From NCBI GenBank assembly GCA_016184365.1, contig JACPCW010000075.1:145617-209616 (forward strand): a stretch of DNA of 64,000 bases. The letters are read 5' to 3'. The notes under the pieces were generated by a model, which worked only from the letters and a program-made list of their open reading frames with translations, had not been told where the DNA came from and ran no database searches. This document shows, one piece after another, positions 35,115 to 43,856 of the stretch (positions within the stretch are counted from its first letter, which is position 1; each line of letters opens with the position of its first letter). Source of the stretch: Candidatus Rokuibacteriota bacterium. Its GTDB lineage: Bacteria; Methylomirabilota; Methylomirabilia; Rokubacteriales; CSP1-6. The position numbers were made by a program, and so were the translations under genes.

Positions 35115-35140
35115 AAAAAGTGGGCTTCGCCCACTTTTTT
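35115..35140. terminator. Rho-independent terminator after proS
   Basis: A run of five A is followed by the stem GTGGGC/GCCCAC around TTC, and then six T. The A-run and T-run pair as well, so the structure can end transcription in either direction. It lies 55 nt after proS and 20 nt before rimP. Confidence 0.8.
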
Positions 35141-35160
35141 ACTTTCGGACGGGGTCGAGG

Positions 35161-35628
35161 ATGTCGGAGGACGAGCGGATCACCAGGATCGAAGACGTCA
35201 TCCAGCCCGTCCTGCGTGACCACGGACTGGAGCTGGTCGACGTCGACTGGCGCGCACACGGGGCCCGGGGCGTGCTCCGCGTGTTCATCGACAAGCCAGG
35301 AGGCGTCATCGTGCGTGATCTCGAGCGCGTCAGCCGGGAAATGGGTGACCTGCTCGACGTGGCCGACCTGATTCCCGAGCGTTACGACCTCGAGGTTTCC
35401 TCGCCCGGGCTCGACCGCCAGCTCAGGACGGATCGTGAGTTTCGCTGGGCGCGCGGCAAGCGCGTCCGCTGCGTGCTCGTGGAGGGCGGTGACGTCATCG
35501 GTCGGCTGGTTGACGTCGATGCGGGGCGGCTCGTCCTCGACACGGACGGCGGCCCGCGCGAAGTGCGGCGCGAGCAGGTGCGCCGCGCGCGGCTGGACGC
35601 CGAGGTGCCCTGGCCGCGCCAGGGCTGA
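35161..35628 (+). CDS. rimP: Ribosome maturation factor RimP
   Basis: A 155-residue RimP: N-terminal alpha/beta domain with DHGLELVDVDWRAHGARGVL and RVFIDKPGG, the DCERVSRE-like segment DLERVSREMGDLLD, YDLEVSSPGLDRQLRTDREF at the domain border, and an Sm-like C-terminal barrel. It assists 30S subunit maturation. It is the first gene of the classical rimP-nusA-ylxR-infB-rbfA-truB operon. Confidence 0.96.
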   Translation: MSEDERITRIEDVIQPVLRDHGLELVDVDWRAHGARGVLRVFIDKPGGVIVRDLERVSREMGDLLDVADLIPERYDLEVSSPGLDRQLRTDREFRWARGKRVRCVLVEGGDVIGRLVDVDAGRLVLDTDGGPREVRREQVRRARLDAEVPWPRQG

Positions 35629-35634
35629 AGAACG

Positions 35635-37020
35635 ATGAATCGCGAGCTCATTACGGTGATCGACCAGATCGGACGCGAAAAGGGGATCGACAAGGAGATC
35701 CTTTTCGAGGCGCTGGAGTCTGCCCTGCTCGCGGTGTCGAAGAAGAAGCACAGCAGCGCCGACAACGTGCGCCTCGCGATCGATCGCCGGACCGGCCGGC
35801 TGCGCGCGTATCACCGCAAGACCGTCGTCGACGAGGTCGCCGACTCGAAGCTCGAGATCAGCCTCGCGGAAGCGAAGGCGCTGAATCCGGACGCCGAGGT
35901 CGGCGTGGAGCTCGAGTTCGAGCAGGAAGGGCCGCCCCAGGATTTCGGCCGCATCGACGCGCAGACCGTGCGCCAGGTGATCATGCAGAAGGTCCGCGAC
36001 GCCGAGCGCGAGGGCATCTACTCGGAGTTCGCGGGCAAGGAAAACCAGATCGTCCGCGGCGTCGTGCACCGCATCGAGAAGCGCAACGTGATCCTCGAGA
36101 TCGGCAAGGCCGAGGCGATCATGCCGGAGCGCGAGCAGATTCCCGGCGAGCGCTACAACCCGGGGGATCGCGTCCGCGCGTTCGTGCTGGAAGTGCGCCG
36201 CGCGACGAAGGGCCCGCAGATCACGCTGTCGCGCACGCATCCGGGATATCTGGCGCGCCTGTTCGAGACGGAGATCCCGGAGATCCAGGAAGGCATCGTC
36301 CTCGTCAAGGCGGCGGCGCGCGAGCCGGGGGAGCGCGCCAAGGTCGCGGTCGCGTCCACCAAGCGCGACGTCGATCCGATCGGCGCGTGCGTCGGCCTGC
36401 GCGGCACGCGGATCCAGGTCATCAGCCGGGAGCTCCGCGGCGAGAAGATCGACATCATCGAGTGGTCGAGCGACCCGGTCACGTTCGTGGCGCGCGCGCT
36501 GTCGCCGGCGAAAGTGTCGTCGGTCACGCTCGAAGAGCCGGACGCCGAGCGCGCCGCAGCGGCCGAAGGCCGGCCGCTCGACGGTCAGCCCTCCGCGCTC
36601 GTGATCGTGCCGGACAACCAGCTGTCGCTCGCGATCGGCAAGAAGGGCCAGAACGCGCGGCTCGCCGCGAAGCTGACCGGCATGCGCATCGACATCAAGA
36701 GCGAGTCGGAGGTCGAAGCCGAACAGGCCGGGCCCGACACCGGCGAAGGGGTCGCCGCGCTCGCGGCGCTCGCCGGCATGACGCCCGAGCAGCTGATGGC
36801 GTTGCAGGCCGCGGGCATCGCGTCGCCGGACGCGCTCGTCACCGCGGGCGCCGACCGTCTGCGCGCGATCGCCGAGATCGGCGGCGACGCCGAGCACCTG
36901 ATCGCCGCCGCGGAGCGCTGGCTCGCCGAGCGCCCCCAGCCGTCGGTGGAAACACCCGTGGAGACGCCGGAGTCGGCGCCCGAGCCGTCGCCGGGCGAGG
37001 GGGGGACACCCGCTGCGTGA
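35635..37020 (+). CDS. nusA: Transcription termination/antitermination factor NusA
   Basis: A 461-residue NusA. In order: N-terminal RNA-polymerase-binding domain (residues about 1-125), S1 domain (about 133-200, [19 protein letters not shown]), two KH domains ([25 protein letters not shown], and [24 protein letters not shown], both with GxxG), then a helix-hairpin-helix-like C-terminal region and an acidic tail. It modulates pausing and termination. It overlaps ylxR by GTGA. Confidence 0.96.
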   Translation: MNRELITVIDQIGREKGIDKEILFEALESALLAVSKKKHSSADNVRLAIDRRTGRLRAYHRKTVVDEVADSKLEISLAEAKALNPDAEVGVELEFEQEGPPQDFGRIDAQTVRQVIMQKVRDAEREGIYSEFAGKENQIVRGVVHRIEKRNVILEIGKAEAIMPEREQIPGERYNPGDRVRAFVLEVRRATKGPQITLSRTHPGYLARLFETEIPEIQEGIVLVKAAAREPGERAKVAVASTKRDVDPIGACVGLRGTRIQVISRELRGEKIDIIEWSSDPVTFVARALSPAKVSSVTLEEPDAERAAAAEGRPLDGQPSALVIVPDNQLSLAIGKKGQNARLAAKLTGMRIDIKSESEVEAEQAGPDTGEGVAALAALAGMTPEQLMALQAAGIASPDALVTAGADRLRAIAEIGGDAEHLIAAAERWLAERPQPSVETPVETPESAPEPSPGEGGTPAA

Positions 37021-37292
37021 CGCGCGTTGCGCTCCGCACGTGTCTCGGCTGCCGTCAGGCGAAGGCGAAGGTGTCGCTCGTCCGGTTGACGCGCGATGCG
37101 GGCGGCGTGGTGCACGCCGACGCGCGCGGCACGGCGCCGGGCCGCGGGGCGTATCTCTGCGCGGATCCGGCATGCCTCGACCGTGTGGTCAAGGGCGGAC
37201 GGTTCGCTCATGCGTTCAGGAAACCCTGTAGCGCCGGGGCCGCCCTGGCGGAGGAGGTGAGGGAGCTGTGGCAGCAACGAAAATCAAAGTGA
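37017..37292 (+). CDS. ylxR: YlxR family RNA-binding protein
   Basis: A 91-residue protein with [12 protein letters not shown] at the N-terminus, the [22 protein letters not shown] motif and basic residues typical of YlxR (DUF448). The family binds RNA and in some bacteria RNase P. GTG 37017 overlaps the nusA stop, and its last 25 nt overlap the start of infB. Confidence 0.92.
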   Translation: MTRVALRTCLGCRQAKAKVSLVRLTRDAGGVVHADARGTAPGRGAYLCADPACLDRVVKGGRFAHAFRKPCSAGAALAEEVRELWQQRKSK

Positions 37293-39874
37293 TCGAACTG
37301 GCGAAAGAGCTCGGCGTGACGAGCAAGGACCTGATGCTCGCGGCCGAGGAGATGGGGCACAAGGGCGTGCGCGCCATGAGCCCCCTCGACCTCTCGCTGG
37401 CCAACGCGCTTCGCACGAAGCTCGGCAAGGGCCGTGACCTGCCGCTCGTCGAAGAGGCGAAGCCGAAGCGCGTCCGGAAGACGAAGACGGCCGGAGAAGG
37501 CGTGGCCGCCGTCGGCGATGACGCTGCCGCCGCCGCGAAGAAGCCGGCGCGCGCGCGCAAGCCGAAGACCGGGACGGCCGAGGACGAGGCGCCGGCGGAA
37601 GTGAAGCCCGCCGCGACGATCATCAAGCCGAAGCCGGCCAGCGAAGTCGTCGCCGAGGACAAGCCGGCGGCCGAGATCGTCAAGCCGGCCGCCGAGGCCG
37701 TCCGCCCCGTCGCGGAGCCGCCGAAGCCCGTCGTGGAACCGCCGGCTCCGCCGGCGCCCGCCGACCCCGGTGTCATGCGCCCGGCCGCGGCTGCGCCGCC
37801 CGCGCCGCCTGCCCCGGCAGGACCGAAGAAGCCCGAGCCGAAGATCGTTCCGTTCCGTCCCGCCGAGCGTCCGGCCGCGTCGCCGCCGGCGCGCCGGCAG
37901 CCCTTCGGACCGTTCGCGCCGCCGCGCGTGACCGTCGGCCCCCCGCGTCCGATGCCGCCGCCGCGTCCGGTCGTCGAGCGGCCGCGGCCCGCCGCGCCCG
38001 AACCGGTTGCGCCCGCGGCGTCCGCTCCGGCGGGGCTGACCGCACCGCCGACCACGCCGTCCGTCATGGAGCCGGCCGCGACGGCGACGGTCGTCGAACC
38101 GCCGGCGCCGCCGCCGCCGCCGATCGACGTCAAGCGTGAGCTCGTCCGCGTCCCCGAATCGGTGACCGTGGCCGAGATCGCCGAGAAGATGCGGCGCAAG
38201 TCGAGCGAGGTCATCAAGGCGCTGCTCGAGCTCGGGGTCATGCGGATGGTCAACGACCTGCTCGACCCGACGGAAGCGAAGCTCGTCGCCGAAAAGTTCG
38301 GCTTCGATCTCGAGATCCGGTCCGTCGAAGGCGACATCGTCGAGGAAGAAGAGGACACCGCGAATCTCTTGCTGCGTCCGCCGGTCGTGACCGTCATGGG
38401 TCACGTCGACCACGGCAAGACGTCGCTCCTCGACGCCATCCGCCGCACGCGGGTGGCCGAGAAGGAGTTCGGCGGCATCACGCAGCACATCGGCGCGTAT
38501 CAGGTCGTCACCAAGCACGGCAAGGTGAGCTTCCTCGACACGCCGGGCCACGAAGCGTTCACGGCGATGCGCGCCCGCGGCGCGCAGGCGACCGACATCG
38601 TCATTCTCGTCGTCGCCGCCGACGACGGCGTGATGCCGCAGACGATCGAGGCGATCAACCACGCGCGCGCGGCCAACGTGCCGATCCTGGTCGCGGTCAA
38701 CAAGATCGACAAGCCCGAGGCCGATCCGGAGCGCGTGAAGCGCGAGCTGGCGAACCTCGATCTGCTGCCGGAGGAATGGGGCGGCCAGACGATCTACGTG
38801 CCGACGTCGGCCAAGAAGGGCACCGGCATCGACCAGCTCCTCGAGATGACGGCGCTCCAGGCCGAAGTCCTCGAGCTCAAGGCGAATCCGAACCGCGCGG
38901 CGAAGGGCGTCATCATCGAAAGCCGGCTCGATCGCGGCCGCGGTCCGGTGGCGACCGTGCTCGTGCAGAGCGGGACGCTCAAGGAGGGCGACGCCGTCGT
39001 CGCCGGCTCGTACGCCGGGCGCATCCGCGCGCTCATCGATCCGAGCGGCAAGAAGGTGAAGTCGGCGGGCCCGTCCGATCCGGTCGAGATCCTCGGTCTC
39101 GGCGGCGTGCCGTCGGCCGGTGACGTCCTCGTCGCCGTGTCCGACGAGCGCAAGGCGCGGCAGATCGCGACGATGCGGCAGGACAAGGCGAAGCTGCAGA
39201 TCAAGGCCGCGACGCGCGTCACGCTCGACAGCCTGCATCGCCAGATCCAGTCGGGCGAGGTCAAGGAGCTGCGGCTCGTGTTGAAGGCCGACGTGCAGGG
39301 CTCGGCCGAAGCGCTGACCGAAGCGCTCGAGCGCCTGTCGACCGACGAGGTCAAGCTCAAGGTCATCCACAGCTCCGTCGGCGCCATCAACGAGAGCGAC
39401 GTCATGCTCGCGTCGGCGTCGAACGCCATCGTGCTCGGCTTCAACGTCAAGGCCGACCCGAAGGCCGCGCAGCAGGTGCAGGCCAACGGCGTCGACGTGC
39501 GGAACTACAACGTCATCTACGAGGCGATCAACGACCTCAAGGCCGCGATGGCCGGCATGCTCAAGCCGGAGATCCGCGAGATCTCGCTCGGCACCGCGCT
39601 GGTGCGGCAGATCTTCGTCATCTCGAAGCTGGGCCCGATCTGCGGCTCGTACGTGCAGGACGGCAGGATCGTGCGCAACGCGCAGGCGCGCGTGAAGCGC
39701 GGCAGCGAGGTGGTGGGCACGGGTACGGTCACGTCGCTCAAGCGGTTCAAGGACGAGGTCCGCGAGGTGCTGTCCGGTCTCGAGTGCGGTATCGGGGTCG
39801 AGGCCGTCCCGAACATCCTGCCCGGCGATCTCATCGAGGTGTTCCAGACCGAGGAGGTCGCGCGCACGCTGTAG
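37268..39874 (+). CDS. infB: Translation initiation factor IF-2
   Basis: An 868-residue IF-2. The N-terminal module ([20 protein letters not shown]) is followed by about 220 residues rich in A, P, E and K. The G domain has [37 protein letters not shown] and TSAKKG, then domains II-IV with the C-terminal fMet-tRNA-binding barrel. It places initiator tRNA on the ribosome. Start is GTG 37268 inside ylxR; a second IF2-N domain precedes the G domain ([21 protein letters not shown]). Confidence 0.96.
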   Translation: MAATKIKVIELAKELGVTSKDLMLAAEEMGHKGVRAMSPLDLSLANALRTKLGKGRDLPLVEEAKPKRVRKTKTAGEGVAAVGDDAAAAAKKPARARKPKTGTAEDEAPAEVKPAATIIKPKPASEVVAEDKPAAEIVKPAAEAVRPVAEPPKPVVEPPAPPAPADPGVMRPAAAAPPAPPAPAGPKKPEPKIVPFRPAERPAASPPARRQPFGPFAPPRVTVGPPRPMPPPRPVVERPRPAAPEPVAPAASAPAGLTAPPTTPSVMEPAATATVVEPPAPPPPPIDVKRELVRVPESVTVAEIAEKMRRKSSEVIKALLELGVMRMVNDLLDPTEAKLVAEKFGFDLEIRSVEGDIVEEEEDTANLLLRPPVVTVMGHVDHGKTSLLDAIRRTRVAEKEFGGITQHIGAYQVVTKHGKVSFLDTPGHEAFTAMRARGAQATDIVILVVAADDGVMPQTIEAINHARAANVPILVAVNKIDKPEADPERVKRELANLDLLPEEWGGQTIYVPTSAKKGTGIDQLLEMTALQAEVLELKANPNRAAKGVIIESRLDRGRGPVATVLVQSGTLKEGDAVVAGSYAGRIRALIDPSGKKVKSAGPSDPVEILGLGGVPSAGDVLVAVSDERKARQIATMRQDKAKLQIKAATRVTLDSLHRQIQSGEVKELRLVLKADVQGSAEALTEALERLSTDEVKLKVIHSSVGAINESDVMLASASNAIVLGFNVKADPKAAQQVQANGVDVRNYNVIYEAINDLKAAMAGMLKPEIREISLGTALVRQIFVISKLGPICGSYVQDGRIVRNAQARVKRGSEVVGTGTVTSLKRFKDEVREVLSGLECGIGVEAVPNILPGDLIEVFQTEEVARTL

Positions 39875-39895
39875 GCCGCGCGTGATCCCAAGGCG

Positions 39896-40186
39896 GTGTC
39901 GGTCGCGAGGGTGGCCGTGGGGACGGTGGAGCTCCATCTGCCGGACGTGGGCTCGCTGAAGGGCAAGCGCCACGTCCTGAAGGGGCTCAAGGAAAAGGTC
40001 CGCGCGCGCTTCGAGGTGGCGGTGGCCGAGGTGGATCACCACGACATCTGGCAGCGCGCGACGCTGGCCGTCGCGTGCGTATCCCATGATTCGCGTCACG
40101 CCAACGAGGTCGTCTCCAAGGCCGTCGACTTCATCGAGGGCAACGTCGAGGGCTACGTGACCGACATCTCGGTGGAGATTCTCTGA
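39896..40186 (+). CDS. ylxP: DUF503/YlxP family protein
   Basis: A 96-residue protein with VELHLPDVGSLKGKRHVLKGL and a basic, ferredoxin-like-fold pattern ending in DFIEGNVEGYVTDISVEIL. YlxP-family proteins sit between infB and rbfA in many genomes and are thought to act in ribosome biogenesis; the molecular role is not established. Start GTG 39896, preceded by AAGGCG. It overlaps rbfA by TGATG. Confidence 0.9.
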   Translation: MSVARVAVGTVELHLPDVGSLKGKRHVLKGLKEKVRARFEVAVAEVDHHDIWQRATLAVACVSHDSRHANEVVSKAVDFIEGNVEGYVTDISVEIL

Positions 40187-40539
40187 TGCAGGGCAAACGG
40201 CTCGACCGCGTGAACCAGCTGATCAAGGAGGAGATCTCGCTCCTCCTGCAGCGCGAGCTGAAAGACCCGCGCCTCGGCTTCGTGTCGGTGACCGAGGTCG
40301 AGACGTCGAAAGATCTCAGGTCGGCGAAGGTGTTCGTGTCCGTGCTCGGCGGCGACGAGCAGTGGAAGGCGTCGATGGCCGCGCTCGTCAGCGCGCGCGG
40401 CTTCGTGCGCCACTGGCTCCGCCAGCACCTCGATCTTCGCGTCACGCCCGACCTCGAGTTCCGCCCGGACCGCTCGATGGAGCACGCGGCGCGCATCCAG
40501 GCGCTCTTGAAGGGCCTGGACCAAGCGTCCGGGTCGTGA
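40186..40539 (+). CDS. rbfA: Ribosome-binding factor A
   Basis: A 117-residue KH-fold protein: RLDRVNQLIKEEISLLLQREL, DPRLGFVSVTEVETSKDLRS, KVFVSVLG and LRVTPDLEFRPDRSMEHAARI. It binds the 30S subunit during 16S rRNA 5' end maturation and cold adaptation. The ATG shares one base with the ylxP stop. Confidence 0.96.
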   Translation: MQGKRLDRVNQLIKEEISLLLQRELKDPRLGFVSVTEVETSKDLRSAKVFVSVLGGDEQWKASMAALVSARGFVRHWLRQHLDLRVTPDLEFRPDRSMEHAARIQALLKGLDQASGS

Positions 40540-40549
40540 CGCCGGCATC

Positions 40550-41530
40550 ATGACCGCCGGCGGCGTGCCGGCCGAAGCGCTGGCGCTCCTGCGCGCGCCG
40601 TCGGGACGCGCGCTGCTCCTCGGCCACGTGCATCCCGACGCCGACGTGCTCGGCACGCTGCTCGCGCTGCACGAAGCGCTCGCGTCGCGCGGGTGGACCG
40701 TGCTCGCCGGCGGACCGCACCCGGCGCCCGCGGTCCTGTCGTTTCTGCCGGGCGTCGACGAGTATCGGCGGCTCGATCGGCTCGGCGGCGAGTTCGACGT
40801 GGCGATCCTCACCGACTGTCCGAATCACGGACGCACCGAGGGCCTCATCGACGCGGCGCGCGCCGCGTCCGCCGCGGTCCTCAACATCGATCACCACCCG
40901 GACAATCGCCGGTACGGCACGGTGAACTGGATCGACCCGACCGCGGCCGCCACCGGTGAGATGGTCTACGACCTGCTCGTCGGGCTCGGCGCGCCGGTGA
41001 CGCCGACGATCGCGACGAACCTCTTCACGGCGATCCACACCGACACCGGCTCGTTCCGGTATTCCAACGTGACGCCGCGCACGTTCGCGATCGCGTCCGA
41101 GCTCGTGCGCGCCGGCGCGGATCCCGCCTTCGTGTCCGGACGCCTCTACGAGACGCGCGAGACGGGCGCGCTGCGATCGCTCGGCGACGTCCTCCAGCGG
41201 GTGCAGGTCTCGACCGACGGAGCGATCGCGTGGATCGCGCTGCCGGCCGGCGCCGTGCCCGAGACCTTCGTCGAGGCGGAAGACCTCGTGAACTACCCGC
41301 GATCGATCGGCTCGGTGCGCGTCGCGTGTCTGCTGCGCGAGCGCGACGGCCAGGTGAAGGTGAGCCTGCGCGGCAAGGGCGACGTCGACGTCAGCGAGAT
41401 CGCGCACCGCTGGGGCGGCGGCGGCCACCCGAACGCGGCCGGCTGCACGATTCCCGGCGGGCTCGATGCCGCGACGGCCGACGTGCTCGCGGCCGTGCGT
41501 GCGGCCGTCTCGGCGTTGCCGAAGAAATGA
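40550..41530 (+). CDS. nrnA: DHH/DHHA1 phosphoesterase, NrnA type (oligoribonuclease / pAp phosphatase)
   Basis: A 326-residue protein with the DHH-superfamily motifs GHVHPDADVLGT, AILTDCPNHGRTEG, NIDHHPDN and FTAIHTDTGSFRYSN, and the C-terminal DHHA1 motif GGGGHPNAAGC. NrnA-like enzymes degrade nanoRNAs and dephosphorylate pAp to AMP. The first motif reads HPDAD where many have HxNxDxD, a normal variant. It is located between rbfA and truB, as in Firmicutes and many others, and overlaps truB by ATGA. Confidence 0.92.
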   Translation: MTAGGVPAEALALLRAPSGRALLLGHVHPDADVLGTLLALHEALASRGWTVLAGGPHPAPAVLSFLPGVDEYRRLDRLGGEFDVAILTDCPNHGRTEGLIDAARAASAAVLNIDHHPDNRRYGTVNWIDPTAAATGEMVYDLLVGLGAPVTPTIATNLFTAIHTDTGSFRYSNVTPRTFAIASELVRAGADPAFVSGRLYETRETGALRSLGDVLQRVQVSTDGAIAWIALPAGAVPETFVEAEDLVNYPRSIGSVRVACLLRERDGQVKVSLRGKGDVDVSEIAHRWGGGGHPNAAGCTIPGGLDAATADVLAAVRAAVSALPKK

Positions 41531-42444
41531 CGGCGTCGCGCGCCGGGGTGCTCGTCGCCGCGAAGCCGGCGGGCGTGACGTCGTTCGACGTCGTCGCGGC
41601 CGTCCGCCGCGCCCTCCGCGTGCGGCGCGTCGGTCATGCCGGGACGCTCGATCCCGACGGCACCGGCGTGCTGCCGATTCTCATCGGCGAGGCGACGAAG
41701 CTGATGCCGTATCTCGCCGACCAGGACAAGGCATACCGCGTCGTCGTCCGTTTCGGCGTCACGACGGACACGCTCGACGTGAGCGGCCGCGTTCTCGAGA
41801 CCCGGGCGGTCGGGACGCTCGACCGGGCGGCGGTCGAGGAGGCGGCGGCACGCTTCATCGGTCGTATCAAGCAGGCGCCGCCGATGTATTCGGCCGTGCA
41901 TCACGGAGGGCGGCGGCTCTATGAGCTCGCCCGCGAAGGCGTCGAGGTCGAGCGCGAGCCGCGCGAAGTCGTCGTGCACGCGATCCGCGTCGAGGACGTC
42001 GGCGAGGCGAGGGCCACGCTGACGATCGTCTGCGGCAAGGGCACGTACGTGCGCGTGCTCGCCGCGGACCTGGGGCAGGCGCTCGGTGTCGGCGCGGCGG
42101 TCGAGCGTCTCGCGCGCACGCGCGTCGGATCGTTCACGCTCGACGACGCCGTCGCGTGGGAGGACATCACCGGCGGCGCGCCGGACTCGCTCTGGGAGCG
42201 CGTGCTCCCACCGGAAGCGGCGATCGCGGACTGGCCCGCGGTCGAGCTCGACGCCGCCGGCGCGCGCGCATTCCTCCACGGCCAGGGGGTTCCGGTGCCG
42301 TCGATGGCGGCCGGACGCTTCGTTCGCGTGCACGACCGGGCCGGTCGACTGCTCGGGGTCGGCCAGCGCGCTGAAGACGCGCGCGTGAAGCCCGTCAGGA
42401 TCCTCCATGTGGACCGTCCGGGGACTGGCGTCCTACCCGCCTGA
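41527..42444 (+). CDS. truB: tRNA pseudouridine-55 synthase
   Basis: A 305-residue TruB. The catalytic region VGHAGTLDPDGTGVLPILIGEATKL contains the nucleophilic aspartate (about residue 42), and KAYRVVVRFGVTTDTLDVSG, QAPPMYSAVHHGGRRLYELAREG and CGKGTYVRVLAADLG follow. It isomerises U55 in the T-loop of tRNA. The C-terminus has a PUA-like domain. It overlaps ribF by 38 nt, an unusually long overlap for this operon. Confidence 0.96.
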   Translation: MTASRAGVLVAAKPAGVTSFDVVAAVRRALRVRRVGHAGTLDPDGTGVLPILIGEATKLMPYLADQDKAYRVVVRFGVTTDTLDVSGRVLETRAVGTLDRAAVEEAAARFIGRIKQAPPMYSAVHHGGRRLYELAREGVEVEREPREVVVHAIRVEDVGEARATLTIVCGKGTYVRVLAADLGQALGVGAAVERLARTRVGSFTLDDAVAWEDITGGAPDSLWERVLPPEAAIADWPAVELDAAGARAFLHGQGVPVPSMAAGRFVRVHDRAGRLLGVGQRAEDARVKPVRILHVDRPGTGVLPA

Positions 42445-43327
42445 CCGCGGGCCGGCGGTCGTCGCGCTGGGGACGTTCGACGGCGTCCACCGCGGACACC
42501 GCGCGATCCTCGGCACCGCCGTCGATCGCGCCCTGGCGCTCGGGGTGCCGTCCGTCGCCTGCACGTTCGAGCCGCATCCAATCGAAGTTCTGCAGCCGGG
42601 GCGCGCGCCGGCGGCGATCACGACGCTCGACGAGCGGCTGGCGCTCATCGCCGCCACGGGGATCGACGGGACGCTCGTCATCGACTTCACGCCCGCGACC
42701 GCGCGCATCGAGCCCGAAGCCTTCGTCGGCGACGTCGTTGCCGGACGCCTCCAGGCGCGCGAGGTCGTCGTCGGCTTCAACCATTCGTTCGGTCGCGGCG
42801 CCCGCGGCAACGCCGACCTGCTCGGCAAGCTCGGCGAGCGACTCGGCTTCGCCACGCACGTCGTGCCGCCGTATACGGTGGACGGCGTCGCCGTCTCGTC
42901 GACCGCCATCCGCGCCGCGCTGGCCGCCGGCGACGTCGAGCGCGCCGCGACGTTTCTGGGCCGGCCGTACGCGGTGATCGGCGAAGTCGTGCGCGGCGCG
43001 GGACGCGGCCGCCAGCTGGGGTTTCCGACGGCGAACGTGCGTCCGGACCGGCCTGCGCTCGCGCGCGTCGGGGTGTACGCCTGCCGCATGGAGGTCGACG
43101 GCGCGGACCATCCGGCCGTGGTCAACGTCGGGGTCCGCCCGACGTTCGGGGAGACGACCCTGGCCGTCGAGGTCCATGTCCTCGATTTCTCGGCGGATCT
43201 GTACGGCCGGCGCGTCCGGGTCACGTTCCTCCACCGTCTCCGGGACGAGACACGATTCCCGTCCGTCGAGGCGCTCCGAACCCAGATCGAGGCGGACGTG
43301 GCGCAGGCACGGGCGCTGCTCCGATGA
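42407..43327 (+). CDS. ribF: Bifunctional riboflavin kinase / FAD synthetase
   Basis: A 306-residue RibF. The N-terminal FMN adenylyltransferase half has VALGTFDGVHRGHRAIL, VACTFEPHPIEVL and GFNHSFGRGARGNADLL; VSSTAIRAAL marks the end of that domain. The C-terminal flavokinase half has GRGRQLGFPTANVRPD, GVYACRMEVDG and NVGVRPTFGE. It makes FMN and FAD from riboflavin. The ATG at 42407 lies inside truB. Confidence 0.96.
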   Translation: MWTVRGLASYPPDRGPAVVALGTFDGVHRGHRAILGTAVDRALALGVPSVACTFEPHPIEVLQPGRAPAAITTLDERLALIAATGIDGTLVIDFTPATARIEPEAFVGDVVAGRLQAREVVVGFNHSFGRGARGNADLLGKLGERLGFATHVVPPYTVDGVAVSSTAIRAALAAGDVERAATFLGRPYAVIGEVVRGAGRGRQLGFPTANVRPDRPALARVGVYACRMEVDGADHPAVVNVGVRPTFGETTLAVEVHVLDFSADLYGRRVRVTFLHRLRDETRFPSVEALRTQIEADVAQARALLR

Positions 43328-43336
43328 CCCAGTGCC

Positions 43337-43365
43337 TTTACAACTGTCGACCCCCGTGGTATGTT
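43337..43365 (+). promoter_or_regulatory. Promoter of rpsO-pnp
   Basis: TTTACA (43337-43342) and TATGTT (43360-43365) are separated by exactly 17 nt, in a locally AT-richer stretch just after ribF. The leader of about 80 nt before rpsO can form small hairpins (GGGG/CCCC around TGAA, and CCCG/CGGG), where S15 autoregulation could act; that is only a possibility. Confidence 0.6.
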
Positions 43366-43451
43366 GCCTAACTAGCGACAAAACAAAGTGTTCTTGAACC
43401 CGTCCTGGCGGGGGTGAACCCCTCGGGGCGTGGCGATTGGAGGACCCACCG

Positions 43452-43721
43452 GTGCCGCTCACTCAGGACAAGAAGAAGACGCTCATCGAGCAGTTCCGCA
43501 CCCACGACGGAGACACGGGCTCGCCCGAGGTACAGATCGCGATCCTCACCGAACGGATCAACAGCCTCACCGAGCACTTCAAGGCGCACAAGAAGGACCA
43601 CCACTCGCGCCGCGGGCTGCTCATGCTGATCGGAAAGCGGCGCGGTCTCCTGGGCTACCTCCAGAAGAAAGAGGCCGAGCGGTACCGCACCATCATCGAG
43701 AAGCTCGGCATCCGCCGGTAA
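43452..43721 (+). CDS. rpsO: 30S ribosomal protein S15
   Basis: An 89-residue S15, the standard length: [60 protein letters not shown]. It binds the central domain of 16S rRNA. GTG 43452 is chosen because it follows GGAGGA at 43439-43444 and gives the exact family length; an ORF start at 43437 would overlap the ribosome binding site. It is paired with pnp as in most bacteria. Confidence 0.97.
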   Translation: MPLTQDKKKTLIEQFRTHDGDTGSPEVQIAILTERINSLTEHFKAHKKDHHSRRGLLMLIGKRRGLLGYLQKKEAERYRTIIEKLGIRR

Positions 43722-43856
43722 TCGAAGCACAGACAAGGAAGCCGTGACCATGATCCGGTCCTCGGACGGTGAAAACTCCGGGGGCCCCGGGGCGGCCGAA
43801 GCCGCTCCTCACCTGCGCCGTTCCCGGAGCGGCCGAACACGAGGACCAGACTCCCC

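Noticed and set aside
43722-43856. Another copy of the two-hairpin repeat in the pnp leader (GGGGGCCCCGGGG)
   Set aside because: The GC palindrome lacks the ATGTCGG loop and the CGAGCG spacer.
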